From: VAXT01 sp963850415
Lineage (GTDB): Bacteria; Actinomycetota; Thermoleophilia; Gaiellales; Gaiellaceae
Assembly: GCA_963850415.1 (NCBI GenBank)
Contig: CAWKLE010000002.1
Span: forward strand, 310,001 to 374,000
Length of the DNA stretch: 64,000 nucleotides
Reading direction: 5' to 3'
In this document: positions 28,665 through 40,462 of the stretch, piece after piece
Layout: each line of letters begins with the position of its first letter
How positions within the stretch are numbered: position 1 is the first letter of the stretch
The notes under the pieces: generated by a model
Databases searched by the model: none
What the model was told of the DNA's origin: nothing
The model's input: the letters and a program-made list of their open reading frames with translations, nothing else
Translations under genes and position numbers: made by a program

Positions 28665-29372
28665 GTGGAAGCAGTGCTCATCGCGGGCGGCAAGGCCGAA
28701 CGGCTCGGCGACGCGGCGGAGGGCCGTCCGAAGCCGCTCGTCCCGATCGCGGGGCGGCCGCTCGCGGCCTATCAGGTGTCTCAGCTGCAGGCCGTGGGCG
28801 TCGAGCGCGTCATCGTCAGCTGCGCAGCGGGCAACGAGGACGTCTTCGAGACCGAGCTGTCCGGTATCGGCCCCGAGGTCGTGACCGTCCCCGAAACGGA
28901 GCCGCTGGGGCGTGGGGGAGGGCTTCGCCTGGCCGTCCAGTCACGGGAGGAGACGGGCCCCCTGTACGTCCTGAACGGCGACGAGTTGATCGACGTCGAC
29001 CTCGCCGCGCTGCTTGCCGCGCACAACGAGCACGGCGCCGCGGCGACGATCGTCGTCGCCCCGCTGCCGACGGCGTTCGGGGTCGTCGACATCGACGACG
29101 ACGACCGAGTGAACGGTTTCCAGGACTCGCCCCAGCTCCCGTTCTGGGCGCACGCTGGCGTCAACGTCTTCGACGACGAGGCGCTCGCGCGTCTCCCGGA
29201 GAAGGGCGACCACGAGTCGACGACCTTGCCGGAGCTCGCGACGGAGGGCAAGCTCTACGCCCACCGCCACGCAGGGCTGTGGCTGACAGTGAACACACCG
29301 AAGGACCTGCGCGTCGCGGACGACCATCTGCGGGCGCACCCCGACTGGCTGACGGAGGCGGCACGAACATGA
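28665..29372 (+). CDS. sugar nucleotidyltransferase
   Basis: The 235-residue product has the nucleotidyltransferase start AVLIAGGKAERLGD, the substrate Lys in GRPKPLVPIAGRPLA and the metal-binding Asp in LYVLNGDELIDVDL. It is shorter than RmlA or GalU and closest in layout to mannose-1-phosphate guanylyltransferase-like proteins; the sugar is unknown. GAGAAT (28653-28658) ends 6 nt before the GTG start, a weaker example of the leaderless pattern. The next gene overlaps its stop and is a mannose-6-phosphate-isomerase-like cupin, which suggests a GDP-mannose-type step. Confidence 0.82.
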   Translation: MEAVLIAGGKAERLGDAAEGRPKPLVPIAGRPLAAYQVSQLQAVGVERVIVSCAAGNEDVFETELSGIGPEVVTVPETEPLGRGGGLRLAVQSREETGPLYVLNGDELIDVDLAALLAAHNEHGAAATIVVAPLPTAFGVVDIDDDDRVNGFQDSPQLPFWAHAGVNVFDDEALARLPEKGDHESTTLPELATEGKLYAHRHAGLWLTVNTPKDLRVADDHLRAHPDWLTEAART

Positions 29373-29776
29373 CCGAGCACCTGACCTCTCCCAACTTCGG
29401 CGAGCTGTCCGAGTTCGGAATCGACCCGACGAAGGTCGACAAGCCCTGGGGCTACGAGCTGATCTGGGCGCTAACCGACGACTACTGCGGGAAGATCCTG
29501 TTCGTGAAGGCCGGCGAGTCGCTCAGCCTCCAGTTCCACCGCGTGAAGGACGAATCGTGGCTGATCCACTCCGGCCGGGCGAAGATCGAGATGGGCAATC
29601 CGGGCGACAAGATGCCGAACACCGAGGTCGTGAGCGCCGGAGCGGCGTTCCGGATGCGCCCGGGCACGATCCACCGGGTGACCGCCCTCGAGGACACGAC
29701 GATCATCGAGGTCTCGACCCCTCATCTCGAGGACGTCGTGAGGCTCGAGGACAACTACGGCCGCGTCGAACCCTGA
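29369..29776 (+). CDS. cupin, mannose-6-phosphate isomerase type II-like
   Basis: The 135-residue single-domain cupin has KVDKPWGYELIWALTDDYCG, then the two metal-binding cupin motifs (LSLQFHRVKDESWLIHSGRA and AAFRMRPGTIHRVTALED). PWGYE and LQFH are typical of the type II phosphomannose isomerase domain, which is often fused to a guanylyltransferase. Here the two activities are on separate, overlapping genes (ATGA). The protein could also be an isomerase of another hexose phosphate. Confidence 0.82.
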   Translation: MTEHLTSPNFGELSEFGIDPTKVDKPWGYELIWALTDDYCGKILFVKAGESLSLQFHRVKDESWLIHSGRAKIEMGNPGDKMPNTEVVSAGAAFRMRPGTIHRVTALEDTTIIEVSTPHLEDVVRLEDNYGRVEP

Positions 29777-29793
29777 CACACTTGTGTTAAGGT
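29774..29793 (+). promoter_or_regulatory. dyad and -10 hexamer upstream of merR
   Basis: ACACA-CT-TGTGT (29776-29787) is an inverted repeat; TAAGGT (29788-29793) ends 7 nt before the merR ATG. The dyad shares the TAACAC/GTGTTA half-site with the palindromes around the metE genes, with a longer spacer. MerR autoregulation is likely. Confidence 0.5.
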
Positions 29794-29800
29794 CTAGCCG

Positions 29801-30115
29801 ATGCGCGTCGGCGAAGCCGCCAAGAGCACGGGCTGGTCGCCGAGGATGCTCCGCTACCTCGAAGCGACCGGGCTCGTCGTCCCCGAGCGGACGCGCGCCG
29901 GCTATCGGTCGTACGGCCTGCGCGAGCTGAACCAGCTACGGTCCCTCCGCAAGCTGCGGCGGCGCTTCGGCGTCGATCTGGACGAGGTCGTGTTCGCCGC
30001 CCGGCTCAGGCGTGAGCCCGAGCTCCGCGCCGAGCTGGAGACCTGGCTGCACGGACGCGGCGTCGACGCGCTCGACTGGGAACAGCGAAAGCACGAGCGG
30101 CTGCTCGTCGCATGA
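29801..30115 (+). CDS. MerR family transcriptional regulator
   Basis: The 104-residue product has the MerR winged helix (MRVGEAAKSTGWSPRMLRYL, then GYRSYGLRELNQLRSLRKL) and only a short C-terminal helix, so it lacks an effector domain with metal-binding Cys. It lies 28 bp upstream of ahcY on the same strand. Small MerR proteins of this type sense a ligand through the short dimerisation helix or act with a partner. Its place before ahcY and the shared half-sites near metE make a role in the methionine cycle plausible but unproven. Confidence 0.85.
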   Translation: MRVGEAAKSTGWSPRMLRYLEATGLVVPERTRAGYRSYGLRELNQLRSLRKLRRRFGVDLDEVVFAARLRREPELRAELETWLHGRGVDALDWEQRKHERLLVA

Positions 30116-30143
30116 GAAATCGACTCAAGGGAGAAGAGGGCTG

Positions 30144-31412
<1,269 letters not shown>

Positions 31413-31429
31413 CGGGGGAGAGGCCCTCG

Positions 31430-32191
31430 GTGCAGGCGTTGATCCTGGCGGCCGGGTACGCCACACGGCTCCGGCCGCTCACCGACTCGATCCCCAAGAT
31501 GCTGCTCCCGCTCGCGGAGCGGCCGATGCTCGACTACCTGATCGACCGTCTGCACGAGGTGGAGGAGCTCGACGAGATCCATCTCGTCACAAACGCGCGC
31601 TTCGCACAGGCGTTCGAGGACTGGGCTCCCGAGGACGTCGTCGTCCACGACGACGGCACGACCTCGAACGAGGACCGGCTCGGCGCGATCGGCGACATCG
31701 CCTTCGCCGTCGAGCGGGGCGGCCTCGAAGGCGAGGACCTGCTGATCGTGGCCGGCGACAACCTGATCGGGTACTCGCTCGCCGCTTTCGTCGCGTTCTG
31801 GCGCACGAAGGACGGCAGCGCGATCGCCGTGCGTGAGCTCGACGACCGGGAACTGCTGAAGCAGTACGGCGTCGTCGAGCTCGACGCGGCCGATCGCGTG
31901 ATCGGCCTCGAGGAGAAGCCTGCCGAGCCGAAGAGCGACCTCGCGGCGACAGCCTCGTACGTCTATCGCGGCGAGCACCTCGCACTCCTGCCGCGCTACC
32001 TCGAAGAGGGCAACCCGCCGGATGCACCCGGCAACTTCATGGTCTGGCTGCACACACGCGAGCCCGTCTACGGCTACCGCGCCGAAGGGGAGTGGCACGA
32101 CATCGGAGACCTCGGTCAGCTGGTCGCCGCCGACAACCTGCTGCGCGAGCGTGCGGGCATGCCGACCCGGTCCGAATATTCACTGAGCTAG
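31430..32191 (+). CDS. sugar-1-phosphate nucleotidyltransferase
   Basis: The 253-residue product begins QALILAAGYATRLRPLTDSI, the classic nucleotidyltransferase loop, with PKMLLPLAERPMLDYLIDRL, LLIVAGDNLIGYSL (metal Asp) and VIGLEEKPAEPKSD. It resembles the glucose-1-phosphate thymidylyl/uridylyltransferase group; the nucleotide and sugar are not fixed by sequence. The GTG start lies 17 nt after ahcY behind GGGGGAG, so it may be co-transcribed with ahcY. Confidence 0.85.
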   Translation: MQALILAAGYATRLRPLTDSIPKMLLPLAERPMLDYLIDRLHEVEELDEIHLVTNARFAQAFEDWAPEDVVVHDDGTTSNEDRLGAIGDIAFAVERGGLEGEDLLIVAGDNLIGYSLAAFVAFWRTKDGSAIAVRELDDRELLKQYGVVELDAADRVIGLEEKPAEPKSDLAATASYVYRGEHLALLPRYLEEGNPPDAPGNFMVWLHTREPVYGYRAEGEWHDIGDLGQLVAADNLLRERAGMPTRSEYSLS

Positions 32192-32216
32192 CGCGATTCG
32201 GCGCGGAATGCACCCG

Positions 32217-32222
32217 TAGCGT
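32217..32222 (+). promoter_or_regulatory. -10 hexamer TAGCGT for comF-like gene, leaderless geometry
   Basis: TAGCGT ends 6 nt before the GTG at 32229; no ribosome-binding site. Confidence 0.4.
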
Positions 32223-32228
32223 GGCCGG

Positions 32229-32888
32229 GTGCTGCTCGACTTCGTCTTCCCGCGCCGCTGTGTCGTCTGCGGCGCCGACGGCGCCGTGCTCTGCAGTCGG
32301 TGCGAAGCGGGTTTGCAGAGGCTCGCCGGCCCGCAGTGCGAGCGCTGCGGCGCGCCGACGGCGTGGCCCGTCGAGCGCTGCCGCGAGTGCGCGGGACGGC
32401 GAGTCGCGTTCGCCCGCGCGCGGGCAGCCGTCGCCTACGACGACTCGGCGAAGCGGCTCGTCGGAGCCTGGAAGGAGCGCGGACAGAGAAAGCTCGCCGA
32501 GATCGCCGCGGACGTCGTGGACGGCGCCGTCGCGCGCCCGAGCTCGTACACGCTGACCTTCGTCCCCGCCGACGAGAACCGGCTGCTCCGGCGCGGCCAC
32601 AATCCGGCCCAGCGGCTGGCCGTCGAGCTCGGCGCCCGCTGGCAGCTTCGGTTGGTCCCACTGCTCGTGCGTGCTCCCGGCAGGGCCGCGCAGAAAGGCC
32701 TGACGCTCGCGGAGCGACGCAAGAACGTCCGCGGCGCATTCGCAGCGACCGGCCCCGTTCCCAGGACGGTCGTCCTCGTCGACGACGTCTACACGAGTGG
32801 CGCAACGGTTTCGGCGGCCGCCACGGCCTTGCGTAAGGGCGGAGCGCACCGAGTCGAGGTGGTCACATTCGCGCGTGCCGTCAGATAG
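32229..32888 (+). CDS. ComF family phosphoribosyltransferase-like protein
   Basis: The 219-residue product has an N-terminal zinc-ribbon (CVVCGADGAVLCSRC, CERCGAPT, CRECAGRR) and a C-terminal phosphoribosyltransferase fold with the PRPP loop VVLVDDVYTSGATVSAAATA. ComF proteins take part in DNA uptake and processing in competent bacteria but are also widespread where competence is unknown. hpf follows 12 nt later. Confidence 0.9.
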   Translation: MLLDFVFPRRCVVCGADGAVLCSRCEAGLQRLAGPQCERCGAPTAWPVERCRECAGRRVAFARARAAVAYDDSAKRLVGAWKERGQRKLAEIAADVVDGAVARPSSYTLTFVPADENRLLRRGHNPAQRLAVELGARWQLRLVPLLVRAPGRAAQKGLTLAERRKNVRGAFAATGPVPRTVVLVDDVYTSGATVSAAATALRKGGAHRVEVVTFARAVR

Positions 32889-32900
32889 CGTCTTGGAGCA

Positions 32901-33446
32901 ATGCGTCTCCAGGTCAAAGGCCGGAACCTCGAGGTCAGCGAGCAGATCCGCACGTACGCCGAGGAGAAGATGGGCAAGCTCGACCGGCTCGTGAGCGACC
33001 CGACGCGCGTCGAGCTCGAGCTGGCCGTCGAGAAGAACCCGTCGATCGCGGACAACCATGTGGCCGAGGCGACCGTGTGGACGAAGGGGCCTGTGCTGCG
33101 CGCACGTGAGACGTCGTCCGACATGAAGGCATCGATCGACCAGCTCGTGGCCAAGCTCGAACGGCAGGTGAAGCGTTACCGCGAGAAGCGGCGCATCGCC
33201 CCGCGCAGGCACGCGCGCGACGGCGGCGTGCCCGCGGAGCCGGCGCCGCTCGAAGCGCCCGAGGACGACACGACGATCGTCAAGACGAAGCAGTTCTCCA
33301 TGAGCCCGCTGTCCCCCGAGGAGGCCGTCCTCCAGCTCGAGCTCGTCGGGCACGACTTCTTCGTTTTCCGCAATTCGGAGACCGAGGTCATCAACGTCGT
33401 GTACCGCAGGCGTGACGGGGATTACGGGCTGATCGAACCCAGCTGA
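32901..33446 (+). CDS. hpf: ribosome hibernation promoting factor, long form
   Basis: Long HPF binds the 30S subunit and joins two 70S ribosomes into inactive 100S dimers in slow growth. The 181-residue product has an N-terminal S30AE domain (1-100, GRNLEVSEQIRTYAEEKMGK), a basic linker and a C-terminal dimerisation domain with TKQFSMSPLSPEEAVLQLEL and HDFFVFRNSETEVINVVYRR. TAGCGT lies 9 nt before the ATG. Confidence 0.94.
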   Translation: MRLQVKGRNLEVSEQIRTYAEEKMGKLDRLVSDPTRVELELAVEKNPSIADNHVAEATVWTKGPVLRARETSSDMKASIDQLVAKLERQVKRYREKRRIAPRRHARDGGVPAEPAPLEAPEDDTTIVKTKQFSMSPLSPEEAVLQLELVGHDFFVFRNSETEVINVVYRRRDGDYGLIEPS

Positions 33447-33447
33447 G

Positions 33448-34038
33448 TTGGGCTTGGGCTTCCTCAGACGCGAGCGGCCCATCCATCAGCAGCTCGCCCA
33501 GGAGGGCGGGCTCGACTTCGCGCGCGACCTCTCGGATCTCTCGCCTCGCGAGCCGATCGATCCACGCCACCCGTTCTGGCAGGTCGTGGGTATCCACGGG
33601 ATCCCGCGTGAGCGCGAATGGGATGCCGTCGCGAGCGCGGAGGCGCCCGGGCTGCCCGGTGACGAGATCGAGTTCGTGGCGCTCGCCGACGGGAGCCTCG
33701 TCGTCGACGAAGACGTTCCGGACGGAACGGTCGCCCCGCTGGCCGATGCGCTGTCCCTGTCCGCTCCCTATCACGCCCTCGGCCTGCGTCAGGAGGCCGA
33801 CGTCTGGAGCGTCGCAGCGAAGCGCGTCCAGGTGCTCGAGGTGCCCGAGGAAGTGCGCGGCGACGAAGTCCAGCTCGTGGTCACGGACGAGACGAGGACG
33901 CTGCTCGTCGACGAGGCCGCGACGCAGGCGTCGATTCCGAGCCTCGAAGCCTTCGCAGCCGAGCAGTTCGGCTCGTTCGTCGTCCACGCGAGCCGCCTCG
34001 ACGACACGCTCTGGGAAGTCACGGTCCTGCCTCTCTGA
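33448..34038 (+). CDS. conserved-looking protein of unknown function
   Basis: The 196-residue acidic, soluble product starts MGLGFLRRERPIHQQLAQEGG. No signal peptide, membrane helix or known motif was found. It begins at a TTG one base after hpf and is likely co-transcribed. The Glu/Asp-rich composition and regular strands (DEIEFVALADGSLVVDEDVP) suggest a folded cytosolic protein. Not recognised. Confidence 0.6.
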   Translation: MGLGFLRRERPIHQQLAQEGGLDFARDLSDLSPREPIDPRHPFWQVVGIHGIPREREWDAVASAEAPGLPGDEIEFVALADGSLVVDEDVPDGTVAPLADALSLSAPYHALGLRQEADVWSVAAKRVQVLEVPEEVRGDEVQLVVTDETRTLLVDEAATQASIPSLEAFAAEQFGSFVVHASRLDDTLWEVTVLPL

Positions 34039-34065
34039 ACGGACCTCGCACACGGTCGCTGCCGT

Positions 34066-34509
34066 ATGACACGTGTGCGCCCGCTCCTCGCAGCCCTGGT
34101 CGGATGCCTTCTGCTCGTGCCGGGGTCGGAGGCCGGTCGTCAGGCTCCTCGGTGCGGCCCGTTCTTCCTGGTGAAGCTGCCCTCGCTCGGAACGCTGGCC
34201 TGGAGAACGGCCACGCGCGACGGCAAGGACTGGCACGGGCTTGCTTACAGGCCGACTCCGCCGATCGCAACGACCTCGGTCAGGCTCAGGGTCGGCGGCC
34301 GAACGGTGGCGATCCGGACAGTGAACGAGAAGGCGGTTCGCTTCCGGCTCTACCCGAGGCGGTTCCAGGTGGTCACGCTGACCCAGGGGACCGAGCCAGG
34401 GGCGCTGCGTGCCTCCGTGACGGTTGATTTCACGCCGGGCGCTGCGGCCACGTACTGCGAGCCGTACTTCCCGCCGGGGCTCAGGATCACGCTGCTTCCC
34501 CGCTCCTAG
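34066..34509 (+). CDS. exported small protein of unknown function
   Basis: The 147-residue product has a signal peptide (MTRVRPLLAALVGCLLLVPGS) and a mature part with two Cys (RCGPFFLVK and TYCEPYFPPG) likely forming a disulfide in a small beta-rich domain. No family recognised. It lies just before secA. Confidence 0.6.
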   Translation: MTRVRPLLAALVGCLLLVPGSEAGRQAPRCGPFFLVKLPSLGTLAWRTATRDGKDWHGLAYRPTPPIATTSVRLRVGGRTVAIRTVNEKAVRFRLYPRRFQVVTLTQGTEPGALRASVTVDFTPGAAATYCEPYFPPGLRITLLPRS

Positions 34510-34538
34510 GGCTCAATCCGAGCCCCTCATCGACCCGA

Positions 34539-34544
34539 TACCCT
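34539..34544 (+). promoter_or_regulatory. -10 hexamer TACCCT for secA, leaderless geometry
   Basis: TACCCT ends 7 nt before the secA ATG at 34552; there is no ribosome-binding site. Confidence 0.45.
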
Positions 34545-34551
34545 AGAGGCG

Positions 34552-37218
<2,667 letters not shown>

Positions 37219-37412
37219 CCGTCGTCCACTTTCAACCCGCCGAACCTCGACAAGCGCCTCGCTCGATTGGCGGCGCACGACATCGAAACCGTGGTCCCGC
37301 GGGAGCCGGCAGACCTGGGCCCGGTCGACTTCAAGGTCGCGGCACCGACCAGCCGTGGTCGGGTCTCCCGCTTCGCCCGCAAGAAACGCTAGCCATGTCC
37401 AAACAGGACCAG

Positions 37413-37538
37413 TCCGGTGCCAGGCACCGGCCGTGGCCAGAACGGCCATGGCCGTTCGGTCGGAACGCGGTCACCGAGCGCGTTCGGCGAAACGGCCACG
37501 TCAACACTGCCCATGTCCGGTGCCAGGCACCGGACATG
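37413..37538. repeat. nested palindromic intergenic element
   Basis: Four dyads in 126 bp: CCGGTGCC-A-GGCACCGG (37414-37430); AACGGCCATGGCCGTT (37441-37456); GAACGCG and CGCGTTC (37463-37469 and 37479-37485); and a perfect 13-1-13 palindrome centred on 37525 whose left arm is CATGTCCGGTGCC. CGTGGCC (37432-37438) and GGCCACG (37494-37500) add an outer pair. The first and last share TCCGGTGCCAGGCACCGG. It resembles a REP/BIME-type repeat and may fold as RNA or DNA cruciform. Confidence 0.75.
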
Positions 37539-37556
37539 TCCCAGGGTTCGGCTCTG

Positions 37557-37562
37557 TACCAT
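37557..37562 (+). promoter_or_regulatory. -10 hexamer TACCAT for prfB, leaderless geometry
   Basis: TACCAT ends 7 nt before the prfB ATG at 37570; the preceding palindrome would cover the -35 region. Confidence 0.45.
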
Positions 37563-37569
37563 CGTCGTG

Positions 37570-38671
37570 ATGGCAGACGCCGCTTCACTCGACGAGCGCC
37601 TGGAGCAGATCGGGGCCCAGCTCGACTGGGTCCGTGATTACCTTTGACCCGGACGCCCTAGGCAAGCGCTCAGCCGAGCTCGAGGCGAAGATGAGCGAGC
37701 CCGGCTTCTGGAACGACCAGCAGGCCGCAGCCCGGATCTCCTCCGAGCACGCGCGGGTCCAGCGGAGACTCGAGCGCTACGAGCGCCTGCGCCGCGAGTA
37801 CGACGACGCGCAAGAGCTCCTCGCCATGGACGGAGACATGGCCGCCGAGATCGAGACCTCGCTCGTCCCACTCGAGTCCGAGCTCGAACGCCTCCAGGAG
37901 GACGCGCTCTTCTCCGGCGAGTACGACGGAGGCGACGCGGTCGTCACGATCCAGTCCGACGCGGGCGGCACCGATGCGCAGGACTTCACCGAGATGCTCC
38001 TACGCATGTACCTCCGCTGGGCCGCCGACCGCAACTTCAAGACCGAGGTCCTCGAAGCGAGCCCGGGCGAAGAAGCCGGCCTCAAGTCCGCGACCTTCAC
38101 GATCGAGGGCGAGAACGCCTACGGGATCCTCAAGGCCGAGCGAGGCAAGCACCGCCTCGTCCGCCAGTCGCCGTTCGACCAGGCCCACCGGCGCCACACC
38201 TCGTTCGCCCAGGTCATCCCGAGCCCGCTCCTCGCCGACGACGCCGAGATCGAGATCGACGACGCCGACCTCCGCGTCGACACCTACCGCGCGAGCGGCG
38301 CCGGCGGCCAGCACGTGAACAAGACCGACTCCGCGGTCCGCCTCACGCACATCCCGTCCGGGATCGTCGTCAGCGTCCAGAACGAGCGCTCGCAGTCCTC
38401 GAACAAGGCGACCGCGCTCAAGATCCTGCGCTCACGTCTCGCCGAGCAGGCCGAGGAGGAGCGGGACGCCGAGCTGGCCAAGGAGCGCGGCGACGTGAAC
38501 ATGGGCTTCGGCGGGAATGCGATTCGCAGCTACGTCCTGCACCCGTATCAACTCGTAAAGGATCACCGCACCGAGCACGAGGTCGGAAACACGCAGGGCG
38601 TGCTGGACGGGGACCTGGACGGTTTCGTCCACGCTTACCTGTTGGCAAGGGCTGCGGGACATGTCGTTTAG
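37570..38671 (+). CDS. prfB: peptide chain release factor 2 (RF2), with programmed +1 frameshift
   Basis: RF2 recognises UGA and UAA. The first 25 codons (MADAASLDERLEQ to VRDYL) end at an in-frame TGA (37645-37647). Ribosomes shift +1 at CTT-TGA-C and continue with DPDALGKRSAELEAKM. The joined product is 366 residues, as in E. coli. It has the UGA-reading tripeptide SPF (200-202, RQSPFDQAHRRHTSF) and GGQ (Gln247, ASGAGGQHVNKTDSAV). The shift site senses RF2 level: little RF2 means slow termination at UGA and more frameshifting. Confidence 0.95.
37639..37648 (+). promoter_or_regulatory. prfB programmed +1 frameshift site
   Basis: TAC CTT TGA C is the conserved slippery stop. The P-site tRNA-Leu on CTT slips to TTT and GAC is read next. 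The usual AGGGGG-like stimulator just upstream is not present here (the bases are CCGTGAT), so the site may work with weaker stimulation. Confidence 0.92.
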
Positions 38672-38693
38672 GAATAGCAGGCGCTTTCGCTAA

Positions 38694-38719
38694 ACTCCCG
38701 GGCTGTTCAACAGCCGGGA
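38694..38719 (+). terminator. hairpin between prfB and ftsE
   Basis: CTCCCGGGCTGTT and CAACAGCCGGGAG form a near-perfect stem with one bulged G. No T-tract follows, so it may be a Rho-independent terminator of weak type or an mRNA end structure. Confidence 0.55.
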
Positions 38720-38754
38720 GCGGCCCACTTGCGGACCCGCACCTATCGATCCCC

Positions 38755-39543
38755 GTGCCGGAAGAAATCGCCCAGATAGCAGAGCCGGAGACGGCTACGC
38801 CCATCCCTGTCGAGGAGAACGGTCAGGGGCCGGCGCCGACCCCGGTCGCGAGCGCCCGCTCGATGATCGTCTTCGAGGGCGTGACGAAGATCTACGAGCC
38901 GAACGTCGCCGCGCTCTCCGAGGTTTCGTTCGTGATCGACAAGGGCGAGTTCGTGTTCGTCGTCGGCGCGTCGGGCTCCGGGAAGTCGACGATCATCCGG
39001 CTTCTGCTCAAGGAGCTCGAGCCGACCTCCGGCCGCATCATCGTCGCCGGCCGCGACCTCGGCCGGCTCCCGCGGCGCAAGGTCTCGCAGCTCCGCCGCA
39101 ACGTCGCCTGCGTCTTCCAGGACTTCAAGCTCCTCCCGAACCGCACCGCGTCCGAGAACGTCTCCTACGCGCTCAAGGTGCAGGGCGAGAGCACGGACTC
39201 GATCCGGCGCAAGGTGCCCGAGGTGCTGAACCTCGTCGGCCTCGCGCACAAGATGAGCTCGTATCCCGACGAACTGTCCGGCGGCGAGCAGCAGCGCGTC
39301 TCGATCGCGCGCGCATTCGTCAATCACCCGCCGCTCCTCGTCTGCGACGAGCCCACCGGGAACCTCGACCCCGACACCTCGGTCGGGATCATGCAGCTGC
39401 TGTACCGGATCAACCGCTCGGGCACGACCGTCCTCATGGTCACCCACGACCGCGAGATGGTCGACAAGATGCGCCGCCGCGTGATCGCGCTCGAGGACGG
39501 ACGCCTCGCGCGTGACGAGCGGCGCGGAGGGTACGCCGAATGA
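38755..39543 (+). CDS. ftsE: cell division ATP-binding protein FtsE
   Basis: FtsE with FtsX transmits division signals to extracellular peptidoglycan hydrolases. The product has Walker A GASGSGKSTIIRLL, signature SGGEQQRVSIARAF, Walker B LLVCDEPTGNLDPD and HDREMVDKM. The GTG at 38755 gives 262 residues with a 36-residue Glu/Pro-rich N-terminal extension (IAEPETATPIPVEENGQGPA). A start at the ATG at 38863 would give the usual 226. Both are possible. ftsX overlaps its stop codon. Confidence 0.93.
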   Translation: MPEEIAQIAEPETATPIPVEENGQGPAPTPVASARSMIVFEGVTKIYEPNVAALSEVSFVIDKGEFVFVVGASGSGKSTIIRLLLKELEPTSGRIIVAGRDLGRLPRRKVSQLRRNVACVFQDFKLLPNRTASENVSYALKVQGESTDSIRRKVPEVLNLVGLAHKMSSYPDELSGGEQQRVSIARAFVNHPPLLVCDEPTGNLDPDTSVGIMQLLYRINRSGTTVLMVTHDREMVDKMRRRVIALEDGRLARDERRGGYAE

Positions 39544-40430
39544 GGCTCCGCGTCGTCGTAGCCGAAGCGTGGCGCTCGCTGACCGCGAGCCTCTCGACCA
39601 CCCTGGCCGCGGCGCTCACGGTGCTGATCGGCCTGTTCCTCGTCGGCCTCCTGATCGGCCTCGGCACCTGGGCGCGCTCGTGGAGCGAGCACGCGAAGAG
39701 CCAGCTCGACATCAACGTCTACCTCTGCACGCAGACGACCTGCGGGGCCGAGGTGACTACGGCGCAGAAGAACGCGATCCGCATGAAGCTCCAGAACGAT
39801 CCGCGGATCGGCCCGGAAGGCGTCGAGTACATCTCGAAGGCCCAGGCGTTCAAGGAGATGAAGCAGAAGGAGCCGGACATCGTTTCCGGTGTCGCCACCA
39901 ACCCGCTGCCGGACGCCTTCAGGATCAAACCGAAGCACGGGGATGACGTCGTGGCGATCGCGAACAGCCTCAAGCCGCTTCCGGCCGGCGTGGAAAAGGT
40001 CAACTTCGGCAAGAAGACGGCGAAGAGGATCCTGCGCGTGGCTCACATCTTCGAGGTGCTGTCCGCGCTCGCGATCGCGATTCTGCTGATTGCGGCGACG
40101 ATTCTGATCGGGAACACGATCCGGCTCTCGATCTTCGCGAGGCGGCGTGAGATCGAGGTGATGAAGCTCGTCGGCGCGTCGAACTGGTTCGTGCGCGGGC
40201 CGTTCATGGTCGAGGGCCTGTTGACGGGGTTGATCGGAGCCGCGGCCGCGGTCGTGCTGCTCTTCCTCGGCAAGGAGCTCATCCTGCCGACGACGATCGG
40301 GCGCCTCGACGCGGGCAAGGACGTGAACGCGATCGCGTTCGAGTACACGGCCCTGCTCGTGCTCCTGCTCGGGCTCGTGCTCGGCGCCGCCGGCTCGTCG
40401 CTCACGATGCGCCGCTTCCTGAAGGTCTGA
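39540..40430 (+). CDS. ftsX: cell division protein FtsX
   Basis: The membrane partner of FtsE. The 296-residue product has four helices: an N-terminal one (TTLAAALTVLIGLFLVGLLI), an extracellular loop of about 120 residues (55-175) and three C-terminal helices with ARRREIEVMKLVGASNWFVR, the FtsX/permease signature. The extracellular loop has two Cys (YLCTQTTCG) that could form a disulfide. The ATG overlaps the ftsE stop as ATGA. The loop is expected to contact a NlpC/P60 hydrolase, which is not in this window. Confidence 0.94.
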   Translation: MRLRVVVAEAWRSLTASLSTTLAAALTVLIGLFLVGLLIGLGTWARSWSEHAKSQLDINVYLCTQTTCGAEVTTAQKNAIRMKLQNDPRIGPEGVEYISKAQAFKEMKQKEPDIVSGVATNPLPDAFRIKPKHGDDVVAIANSLKPLPAGVEKVNFGKKTAKRILRVAHIFEVLSALAIAILLIAATILIGNTIRLSIFARRREIEVMKLVGASNWFVRGPFMVEGLLTGLIGAAAAVVLLFLGKELILPTTIGRLDAGKDVNAIAFEYTALLVLLLGLVLGAAGSSLTMRRFLKV

Positions 40431-40462
40431 TAGTCGAGCTCACCAGGCGCGGCAAGCTCGTC

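Larger units (their letters stand above)
37219..37569. other. 350-bp spacer between secA and prfB
   Basis: The first part (37219-37392) stays open in the secA frame after its stop and could code a basic peptide ending RVSRFARKKR from a TTG at 37267 (41 residues). No ribosome-binding site or -10 supports it. The second part (37413-37538) is a run of palindromes described separately. The last 30 bp contain the prfB -10 hexamer TACCAT (37557-37562). Confidence 0.6.

Noticed and set aside
37413..37538. CRISPR or attachment site between secA and prfB
   Set aside because: Repeats are palindromes of different sequence with irregular spacing; no cas or integrase gene nearby.
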